Below, piece by piece: positions 23,989-29,755 of a DNA stretch of 29,755 bases. The translations under genes and the position numbers were made by a program. Under the pieces are notes generated by a model. That model made no database searches. It had not been told where the DNA came from and saw only the letters and a list, made by a program, of their open reading frames with translations. The stretch's first letter is position 1. Each line of letters starts with the position of its first letter. The stretch is from the NCBI GenBank assembly GCA_009774465.1, contig VSNT01000034.1:1-29755 (forward strand), read 5' to 3'. Origin of the DNA: Lachnospiraceae bacterium. Its GTDB lineage: Bacteria > Bacillota_A > Clostridia > Lachnospirales > Lachnospiraceae.

Positions 23989-24756
23989 ATGAATCATGGA
24001 TTATGGGCAAGTGTAAAGGACAATGTAGTATTTGTACTGGTTTCAGTGGGAATTGCGGCGGTGCTTTTTGGAATCGCCTATCTTACGGAAAAGATTTGCA
24101 AAAAGAAAAACGGAAGTGACGAAAGAATTTTAACTACCAGAAAAATGGTGATGATTGGTGTGTTTGCAGCAATTTCAGCAGTTCTAATGATGTTTGAATT
24201 TCCGGTGCCTTTTGCACCATCTTTTTATGAATTGGATTTCAGTGAAATTCCCGCTTTGATAGGTGCATTTGCTTTTGGACCTGTAGCAGGGGTGATGATA
24301 GAGTTTTGTAAAATATTGTTGAAGCTTTTCGTGAAAGGAACCAGCACGGCATTTGTGGGAGATCTGGCAAACTTTGTAATTGGATGCAGTTTTATTCTCC
24401 CCGCCTCGATTCTTTACCTGTTTAAAAAGACAAAGAAAAATGCTGCCATTGCATCCACAATTGGAACACTGATTATGACGGTGTTTGGAACCATGTTTAA
24501 CGCTGTTTATTTACTTCCGGCATTTGCCAGCTTGTATGGAATGCCTTTAGATGTGATTGTAGGAATGGGAACTGCCATTAATTCAAATATTACCAGTGTA
24601 ACCACCCTTGTGATTTTTGCGGTGGCGCCTCTTAATTTGTTAAAGGGCGGAAGTGTGTCCTTAGTGACCATGCTGGTATACAAGAAACTAAGCCTGATTC
24701 TTAAGGAGGCGGCGGTTCCGAAGAAAGTAAAGAAAGTGGAGACTGTTGTAAAATAG
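23989..24756 (+). CDS. ribU: RibU-type riboflavin ECF transporter S component
   Basis: This 255-residue integral membrane protein has about six hydrophobic segments and ECF S-component features. ARKMVMIGVFAAISAVLMMFEFPVPFAPSF-like sequence (here TTRKMVMIGVFAAISAVLMM) is followed by YELDFSEIPALIGAFAFGPVAGVMIE, typical of RibU. An extra N-terminal membrane span and a charged loop precede the core. It captures riboflavin and works with a shared energising module (EcfA, EcfA' and EcfT) not encoded here. AGGAGG lies upstream of the ATG. Control by the FMN riboswitch directly supports the substrate. The charged C terminus ends at 24756. Confidence 0.93.
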   Translation: MNHGLWASVKDNVVFVLVSVGIAAVLFGIAYLTEKICKKKNGSDERILTTRKMVMIGVFAAISAVLMMFEFPVPFAPSFYELDFSEIPALIGAFAFGPVAGVMIEFCKILLKLFVKGTSTAFVGDLANFVIGCSFILPASILYLFKKTKKNAAIASTIGTLIMTVFGTMFNAVYLLPAFASLYGMPLDVIVGMGTAINSNITSVTTLVIFAVAPLNLLKGGSVSLVTMLVYKKLSLILKEAAVPKKVKKVETVVK

Positions 24757-24770
24757 CAGTCCGGGGAGCA

Positions 24771-24931
24771 GTGTGAAAAATCACACTGATGTGCTGATTT
24801 TTCACACGCTTATTTGTGCCGGAGCGTCACAAATAAGCCTTGATGGCAAAACTTTGTTTACAAAGTTAGCAAATTGGAGATTTGTGACTTTGCGTTAGCA
24901 AAGTCTGCCTCTTGTCGCGTAAACGCTCCGG
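24771..24931 (+). other. Multi-stem structured leader in front of the ABC exporter operon
   Basis: Five consecutive stem-loops fill the leader: GTGTGAAAAATCA with TGATTTTTCACAC (771-807, 13 bp); GCTTATTTGTG with CACAAATAAGC (808-838, 11 bp); AACTTTG/CAAAGTT (850-867); CAAAT/ATTTG (870-884); and GACTTTGC/GCAAAGTC (886-905). The whole 9-base loop of the second stem, CCGGAGCGT, is complementary to ACGCTCCGG at 923-931, just before the ribosome binding site, so a pseudoknot is possible. ACTTTG of the fifth stem can also pair with CAAAGT of the third, giving exclusive alternatives. It may be a cis-regulatory RNA or a dispersed palindromic element. Confidence 0.6.
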
Positions 24932-24945
24932 AACGGGGAGTTTTT

Positions 24946-25965
24946 ATGATTAAAGTAGATCATATTTCAAAGGATTTTGTGTCGCCTAAGAAATATCCGG
25001 GACTTAGTGGAGCTGTCAGGGGCTTGTTTTCCAATGAAAAAGTGATTAAAAGGGCAGTGGATGATATTTCGTTTTCGATTAAAAAGGGTGAAATCGTGGG
25101 ATATATTGGCAGCAATGGCGCCGGTAAATCCACCACCATCAAAATGATGACGGGAATCTTAACGCCCACAAAAGGAAGCTGTGAGGTGGCTGGGATTAAT
25201 CCCAGCCGCAGCCGGAAAGAAAATGCGCAGAATATTGGTGTTGTATTTGGGCAGAGAACCCAGCTATGGTGGGATCTGCCCTTAAGTGAGTCTTTCACCA
25301 TTTTAAAGGAAATTTATAATGTGTCAGAGGAAGCGTTCAGAGCACAGATGGAATTTTTAAACAAAGTGCTGGTGCTTGATGAATTTTTTGACAGACCGGT
25401 GAGAACCCTGTCTTTGGGGCAGCGGATGCGGGCGGATTTGGGTGCAGCGCTTTTACATAACCCCAAGGTGCTTTATTTAGATGAGCCTACCATTGGACTT
25501 GATCTGGTAGTGAAAGATAATATTCGGAAAGCGATCAAAGAAATCAATGAAAAATATGAAACTACAGTAATTTTAACGACTCACGATATTGGTGATATAG
25601 AAGAATTGTGCAGCCGGATTATTATTATTGATGAAGGAAAGAAAATATACGACGGTTCGCTTCAGAATTTGAAAGAAATATACGGAACCAAAAGAACAGT
25701 AGCGGTGGAGATCAGAGAGCCGGAAAAGGCAAAAGAGCTGTGCCTGCCTGAAATTTTAGGGGTGGAGGAAGGAGATTTAACTGCCGCTTATGACGAAGAA
25801 AGCAGCACCTTAAATGTGACCTTTAACAAGCATAAAATTCAGGTGCCGCAGATCCTTTCAGCAGTGATGAACAGAGTGGAAATCAAAGATGTGCAGATTC
25901 AGGAGACAGAGCTTGCCCAGATTGTAAAGGAGATCTACAATCATGGGATGACGGAGGGTGCGTGA
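24946..25965 (+). CDS. ABC-2 type exporter ATP-binding protein (COG4586-like)
   Basis: This 339-residue ATPase has Walker A GSNGAGKST (55-63), a Q-loop in FGQRTQLWWDLP (Gln103), signature LSLGQ (155-159), Walker B VLYLDEP (Glu180) and the H-loop His213 (TTHD). The FGQRTQLWWDLP segment and the C-terminal tail of about 90 residues are typical of the uncharacterised COG4586 exporter ATPases that pair with two ABC-2 permeases, as here. The ATG at 24946 has GGGGAG five bases upstream; the frame stays open upstream, but only through the structured leader. The stop overlaps the next start by one base (TGATG). The exported substrate is unknown. Confidence 0.92.
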   Translation: MIKVDHISKDFVSPKKYPGLSGAVRGLFSNEKVIKRAVDDISFSIKKGEIVGYIGSNGAGKSTTIKMMTGILTPTKGSCEVAGINPSRSRKENAQNIGVVFGQRTQLWWDLPLSESFTILKEIYNVSEEAFRAQMEFLNKVLVLDEFFDRPVRTLSLGQRMRADLGAALLHNPKVLYLDEPTIGLDLVVKDNIRKAIKEINEKYETTVILTTHDIGDIEELCSRIIIIDEGKKIYDGSLQNLKEIYGTKRTVAVEIREPEKAKELCLPEILGVEEGDLTAAYDEESSTLNVTFNKHKIQVPQILSAVMNRVEIKDVQIQETELAQIVKEIYNHGMTEGA

Positions 25966-26783
25966 TGGGAAAGCGGTTAAAAATTTATCTGCCCTTTGCC
26001 ACCAATGAAATGAAGCGGCAGCTGGCGTATAAAGGCGCCTTTTATTTATTTATCTTAATTGATTTGTTCAGTTCCTTTATCAGATATTATCTGTGGATGG
26101 CCATTTATGGAAGTTCCGGACAGGAAGCGCTTGGTGGCCTGTCAAGAAGTGAAATGGTGGTTTATGTGTTTATGGTCTACGTTACTTCCTCTGTGGTTAT
26201 GATTTCCATTTCCACTCAGGTGAGTGATGATGTGGTAAAGGGAACAGTTGCAATGAATCTGATTAAGCCCATTGATTATCGTTTGAGCCTGATTTCCCGG
26301 GCTTTTGGAGGCTTGATGTACCGTTTTCTGGTACCATGTGTTTTTATCTGGATTGGGCTGGAAATCTATAAGGTGACAGTGCTTGGACTTGCGCTGGCCG
26401 GGGTGAGAGAAATTGTTTTATTTTTGGTCAGTTGTATCATGAGTTTTTTAATTTATGTGCTGTTTGATTTTTGTTTTGGCATGATTGCATTTTTTACTAC
26501 TTATATTTTTGGACTTAGAATGATAAAGGAAGCCCTGCTTGGATTTCTCACAGGACAGTTGATTCCCATCAGCTTTTTTCCAGAGGCGGTAAGGCATATA
26601 TTTGATTTTTTGCCTTTTTCTTCGATGGTTTATACTCCTGTCATGATTTATCTTGGAAAATATACCGGAAATACACTTCTGTTTATGTTGCTAAGGCAGG
26701 CTGTCTGGGTGGTGATTCTTTACCTGCTTGGAAGTTTGATATGGAAAAGAGTGACGAAGCGCCTGGTGGTGCTTGGGGGGTAA
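25965..26783 (+). CDS. ABC-2 type permease, first subunit
   Basis: This 272-residue membrane protein has six predicted spans and begins with the cytoplasmic MGKRLKIYLPFATNEMKRQLAYKGAF, typical of the COG4587-like ABC-2 permeases paired with COG4586 ATPases. Conserved-looking parts are DDVVKGTVAMNLIKPIDYR after the second span and GFLTGQLIPISFFPEAVRHIFDFLPF before the fifth. The ATG at 25965 overlaps the ATPase stop (TGATG) and has GGAGG eight bases before it, so it is translationally coupled. It would form a heteromeric channel with the next permease. Confidence 0.88.
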   Translation: MGKRLKIYLPFATNEMKRQLAYKGAFYLFILIDLFSSFIRYYLWMAIYGSSGQEALGGLSRSEMVVYVFMVYVTSSVVMISISTQVSDDVVKGTVAMNLIKPIDYRLSLISRAFGGLMYRFLVPCVFIWIGLEIYKVTVLGLALAGVREIVLFLVSCIMSFLIYVLFDFCFGMIAFFTTYIFGLRMIKEALLGFLTGQLIPISFFPEAVRHIFDFLPFSSMVYTPVMIYLGKYTGNTLLFMLLRQAVWVVILYLLGSLIWKRVTKRLVVLGG

Positions 26784-26836
26784 CGTAAGGGAAATTTCTA
26801 AAAGGAAACAGGTTTGTGGGAAAGGCATGAGTTAAA

Positions 26837-27637
26837 ATGAGTAAATTGAAACGATATCTGCGGCTTTACCGGGTTTTGATCAGCCAGTTTTTAAAAACAA
26901 TTATGCAGTCAAAGGTTGATTTCCTTATGGGACTGTTTGGCTTTTTCTTTAACCAGATTTTGGGAATTGCCTTTTTATATCTGGTATTTGAACAGATTCC
27001 ATCCTTAAAAGGCTGGACGTTGGATCAACTAATCTTTATTTATGGTTTTGCCCAGATTCCCAGAGGGATAGACCATCTTTTTACGGATAATATATGGCTG
27101 GTGGCATGGCGGCTTGTTCTTAACGGAGATTTTGACCGTTATATGCTGCGCCCCATGAATATCTTTTTTCAGGTGATTGCAGAAAAGCTGCAGCCGGATG
27201 CTCTTGGAGAGCTTTTGGTTGGCACGATTCTCGTATGCAGGGCTTTGGCAAAAGGGATTGTTATTGTAGATGCATTACATATTCTATTGTTTTTTGTGTC
27301 GGTTTTTGCAGGCGCCCTGATTTATACTTCCATAAAATTATTCTTTGCTTCGCTGGCATTCTGGCTTAAAACCAGCGGGCCTTTTTTGCAGTTGGCCTAT
27401 GAAATGTCTGATTTTGCAAAGTATCCCACGGAAATTTATGCGAAAGGAATCCGATTTTTAATTACCTGGGTGATTCCCTTTGCTTTTGTGGCGTATCTGC
27501 CGGCCAGTTTCTTTTTAAAAAGCGGTATTTCTCCCGGAATGATTGGTATTGAGTGTGTGATCGGGGGGCTGCTTTGGTGTATCGCCTATGCGCTGTTTCA
27601 GTATGGGACACGGATTTATGAAAGTGCGGGTAATTAA
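26837..27637 (+). CDS. ABC-2 type permease, second subunit
   Basis: This 266-residue membrane protein with six predicted spans resembles COG3694/ABC2_membrane_6 permeases. LRLYRVLISQFLKTIMQSKVDFL leads into the first span, IYGFAQIPRGIDHLFTDNIW follows the second, and GDFDRYMLRPMNIFFQVIAEK is a characteristic cytoplasmic loop. It starts 53 bp after the first permease, with only a weak AAAGG before the ATG. Together with the ATPase and first permease it completes an exporter whose substrate cannot be read from sequence. The operon probably ends near the inverted-repeat element downstream. Confidence 0.88.
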   Translation: MSKLKRYLRLYRVLISQFLKTIMQSKVDFLMGLFGFFFNQILGIAFLYLVFEQIPSLKGWTLDQLIFIYGFAQIPRGIDHLFTDNIWLVAWRLVLNGDFDRYMLRPMNIFFQVIAEKLQPDALGELLVGTILVCRALAKGIVIVDALHILLFFVSVFAGALIYTSIKLFFASLAFWLKTSGPFLQLAYEMSDFAKYPTEIYAKGIRFLITWVIPFAFVAYLPASFFLKSGISPGMIGIECVIGGLLWCIAYALFQYGTRIYESAGN

Positions 27638-27670
27638 ATTTGAGAGGCAAAAAAAGGTATAGGTTAGAGG

Positions 27671-27828
27671 CGGCAAATTGCATAAAGAATTTAGGCTCAC
27701 TCCATTGCACCTGGCATTCCGATGAGCCTCTTAGAGCGAAAATCGTGGAAGCAAGGGCTTCCACGATTTTTGAGTCTCATCTGCATGGTGCAAAAGTCGT
27801 TCACCCAAATTCTTTATGCAATTTGCCG
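27671..27828. repeat. 158-bp inverted-repeat element with nested hairpins
   Basis: Perfect 22-bp terminal arms, 27671-27692 (starting CGGCAAATTGC) and 27807-27828 (ending GCAATTTGCCG), enclose 114 bp. Inside are a perfect 14-bp hairpin with AAGG tetraloop at 27739-27770 (AAAATCGTGGAAGC arm) and shorter pairings AGGCTCA/TGAGCCT and TTGCACC/GGTGCAA. A short frame through it is a by-product of the symmetry, not a gene. It may be a MITE-like element. The inner hairpin, followed by five T in a row, could end the exporter transcript. Confidence 0.7.
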
Positions 27829-27850
27829 GGGTAACGTATATTTGAAGGGG

Positions 27851-27880
27851 TTGCCTATAGTATCAAAAATATTTTATAGT
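27851..27880 (+). promoter_or_regulatory. Possible promoter of the vWA lipoprotein gene
   Basis: TTGCCT and TATAGT are separated by 18 bases in an AT-rich stretch about 135 bases before the lipoprotein start. The region 27881-28001 shows no other clear feature. The assignment is tentative, as AT-rich sequence gives other weak matches, such as TATTAT near 27911. Confidence 0.35.
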
Positions 27881-28015
27881 GCCATAAATTAGTTATTTTT
27901 GTGCGTATCTATTATATAGAGTTGGCTGTGTGGGGTAAGGCGGATGCGCAGGAGGGCTTTGGAAAATTGAGAAAAAGAGTTGTGCACTGTAGTAAAGTAT
28001 AAGGGAGGATGGATT

Positions 28016-29692
28016 ATGAAAAGGAGAGGGATTGGATTTTTATTGGCGGTAGCGCTTATGGCAGGAGCGTTGTCGGGATGTGGAAGAAGTGATGAAGGTG
28101 CAAAGGCACCGGAATCGACGGGAGTGGAAACGGATACTGGGGAGTATTTTGATATGGCGCCTTCGGAAGGAGAAATATATTTTACGGAGGAGGCGGAAGC
28201 GGCGGCTGAGGAACCGGAGGAAAGTTATGCTCAGTCCTGTTATGATTTTGACTGGCCGGCGGAAAATGGTGAGGAGTACAGCAAGTGGGAGGAAACAGGA
28301 TTTTTGTCTGTGATGAATGCGCCTCTTTCCACCTTTTCGGCTGATGTGGATACTGCTTCTTACAGCAATTTGCGCAGGATGATTACGGACGGGTATTCTC
28401 TTGAGAGCATTCCGGAAGGTGCGGTCAGAATAGAGGAAATGCTGAATTACTTTACATACGATTATAAGGAGCCGGAAGGAAGCGAGCCTTTTGGCGTGAC
28501 CACACAGATCAGTACCTGTCCCTGGAATAAAGAAGCGCAGCTTTTGATGATTGGACTGAAAACACAGGATATTGATTATGCGGATGCACCGCCCTCAAAT
28601 CTTGTTTTTCTTCTGGATGTATCCGGTTCTATGGGGGATTATGACAAGCTTCCCCTTTTACAGGAAGCCTTTGGGCTGTTGGCGGAGAATCTTACGGAAA
28701 AGGACAGAATTTCAATTGTCACCTACGCAAGTGGAGATAAAGTGGTTTTAGAAGGTGCAAAGGGGAATGAAACAACGAAAATCAAAAGGGCATTAAACAG
28801 CCTGAAAGCAAGCGGCGGAACCAATGGAAGCCAGGGGATAGAAACCGCCTATGAAATTGCGGAGGAAAACTTTATTGAAGGCGGTAATAACAGAATTATC
28901 CTGGCTACGGACGGGGATTTAAATATCGGGCTTACCACCGAGGAAGAACTGGAGGAACTGATTACGGAAAAGAAAGAGTCGGGAATTTTCCTTTCAGTGC
29001 TTGGCCTGGGAACCGGAAATATGAAAGATAATAAAATGGAAATCCTGGCCGATAAGGGAAATGGAAATTATGCCTATATTGACAGTCTTAAGGAAGCCAA
29101 AAAGGTGCTGGTAGAGGAAATGACGGCTACCCTTTTGACCATCTATAAGGATGTAAAGTTTCAGGTGGAGTTTAATCCGGCTGTTGTCTCTGATTACAGA
29201 TTGATTGGTTATGAAAACCGTTCCCTTGCCAGGGAGGATTTTCATGATGATACGAAGGATGCCGGTGAGATCGGAGCAGGACATAGTGTGACGGTTATGT
29301 ATGAACTGATTTTGAAAGAGCCTCTTTTGGCATTGAGCGAAGAGGAAATCGGTGATTTGAAATATGGAGATAATTATAAAGAAGAATTGGAACAGGCTGA
29401 TAATAGCAGCGCGCTGGAGCAGGAGTGGCTCACCATCAGCATTCGGTATAAGAAGCCGGCGGAGGAAGAAAGCAGCCTTTTACAGTATCCGGTAAGCTAT
29501 GAAAGTTATACGTCAGAACCGGGGGAGGACTTTCAATTTGCAGCAGCGGTAGCCGAGTTTGGCCTGCTGGCATCTAAAAGCAGGTATCCGGAAGAAGCCT
29601 CTGTAAGCCATGTTTTGTCTGTTTTGAGGGAGTTAAAACTGGATGATGAATACAGGGGCGAGTTTGAAGATTTGGTAAAAGAAGCAAGATAA
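28016..29692 (+). CDS. YfbK-like von Willebrand factor A domain lipoprotein
   Basis: This 558-residue protein starts with a lipoprotein signal peptide with lipobox LSGC (Cys22). An acidic, disordered-looking stretch (about 30-75) is followed by the YfbK-type N-terminal region (FSADVDTASYSNLRRMI, then VRIEEMLNYFTYDY) and a vWA domain with the metal-ion adhesion motif DVSGSMG (Asp201, Ser203, Ser205), a Thr in ASGGTNGSQG and an Asp in ATDGDLN. The C-terminal part matches the DUF3520-like end of YfbK relatives (SYTSEPGEDFQFAAAVAEFGLLASKS). It would be anchored outside the membrane; the ligand is unknown. AGGGAGG seven bases before 28016 fixes the start. It stands alone, with its own terminator. 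Confidence 0.92.
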   Translation: MKRRGIGFLLAVALMAGALSGCGRSDEGAKAPESTGVETDTGEYFDMAPSEGEIYFTEEAEAAAEEPEESYAQSCYDFDWPAENGEEYSKWEETGFLSVMNAPLSTFSADVDTASYSNLRRMITDGYSLESIPEGAVRIEEMLNYFTYDYKEPEGSEPFGVTTQISTCPWNKEAQLLMIGLKTQDIDYADAPPSNLVFLLDVSGSMGDYDKLPLLQEAFGLLAENLTEKDRISIVTYASGDKVVLEGAKGNETTKIKRALNSLKASGGTNGSQGIETAYEIAEENFIEGGNNRIILATDGDLNIGLTTEEELEELITEKKESGIFLSVLGLGTGNMKDNKMEILADKGNGNYAYIDSLKEAKKVLVEEMTATLLTIYKDVKFQVEFNPAVVSDYRLIGYENRSLAREDFHDDTKDAGEIGAGHSVTVMYELILKEPLLALSEEEIGDLKYGDNYKEELEQADNSSALEQEWLTISIRYKKPAEEESSLLQYPVSYESYTSEPGEDFQFAAAVAEFGLLASKSRYPEEASVSHVLSVLRELKLDDEYRGEFEDLVKEAR

Positions 29693-29718
29693 ATGGCCTA
29701 TAAAGTGAATACTACGAA

Positions 29719-29755
29719 AAATACTACTTTTTCCCATTAAAGTAGTATTTTTTTT
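29719..29755 (+). terminator. Intrinsic terminator after the vWA lipoprotein gene
   Basis: AATACTACTTT and AAAGTAGTATT form a perfect 11-bp stem with an eight-base loop (TTCCCATT), followed by a run of T that reaches the window edge. It lies 27 bases after the stop codon. Confidence 0.9.

Noticed and set aside
23545..23997. Minus-strand frames across the riboswitch region
   Set aside because: They lie antisense to the FMN aptamer and its terminator, have no recognisable protein features and no ribosome binding site.
24874..24945. A longer N terminus for the exporter ATPase
   Set aside because: It would read through the structured leader; the ATG at 24946 has a well-placed GGGGAG and begins the usual ATPase sequence.
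27640..27834. A 64-codon plus-strand frame between the second permease and the lipoprotein gene
   Set aside because: It runs through the 158-bp inverted-repeat element; its codons are dictated by the palindrome and there is no ribosome binding site.
1..29755. CRISPR arrays, tRNA or rRNA genes
   Set aside because: No spaced direct repeats of CRISPR type and no tRNA or rRNA signature sequences were seen by reading; the 33-bp repeats at 23199-23297 are contiguous and coding.

Overview
The window looks like a chromosome segment from a low-GC Gram-positive Clostridia member, most likely Lachnospiraceae. Reasons: AGGAGG-type ribosome binding sites, sigma-A-like promoters, an FMN riboswitch in front of a RibU-type ECF transporter gene, a DUF975 membrane protein, and a Gram-positive style lipoprotein. 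No tRNA, rRNA, CRISPR array or transposase gene was seen.

Region 1 (about 1-18,656, all + strand, AT-rich). This is one tightly packed glycan-biosynthesis operon that runs in from the left edge. Most junctions are overlaps or short gaps, and I saw no internal terminator. It encodes a deacetylase-like protein, an LpxD-like acyltransferase, a MaoC-like hydratase, a CgeB-like glycosyltransferase, a sugar aminotransferase, a WbpD-like N-acetyltransferase, a Gfo/Idh/MocA sugar dehydrogenase, a polysaccharide pyruvyltransferase, a GT2 glycosyltransferase, two GT9-like glycosyltransferases, three radical SAM proteins (one fused to an SGNH hydrolase), an aldo/keto reductase, a HAD phosphatase and an IspD/TarI-like cytidylyltransferase. 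The dehydrogenase, aminotransferase and acyltransferase set suggests a UDP-GlcNAc-derived 3-amino or 2,3-diamino sugar carrying acyl groups. No flippase, polymerase or priming transferase is in view, so the destination of the glycan (capsule, S-layer, flagellin or teichoic-acid-like polymer) is unknown.

The most unusual feature of region 1 is a Rossmann-like module of about 90 residues found in six proteins of the operon. Each copy is fused to a different catalytic domain, or to paralogous ones, at the N terminus, middle or C terminus. A small-protein plus GT9-like cassette is also present twice.

Region 2 (18,607-20,408, - strand). A three-gene unit encodes a DUF4190-like membrane protein, a SprA-related HEQEH metalloprotease-like protein and a DUF975 protein. 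Its last gene overlaps the end of the glycan operon tail to tail by 50 bp, which looks like the edge of the accessory island.

Region 3 (20,409-29,755, mostly + strand, visibly richer in GC). It holds tex, a small coiled-coil gene on the - strand, an FMN riboswitch with ribU, an ABC-2 exporter operon (ATPase and two permeases), and a YfbK-like von Willebrand factor A lipoprotein ending in a clear terminator. The intergenic spaces carry several elaborate palindromic elements. Two, in front of tex and the ABC operon, share an architecture; a third, at 27,671-27,828, is a 158-bp terminal-inverted-repeat element.
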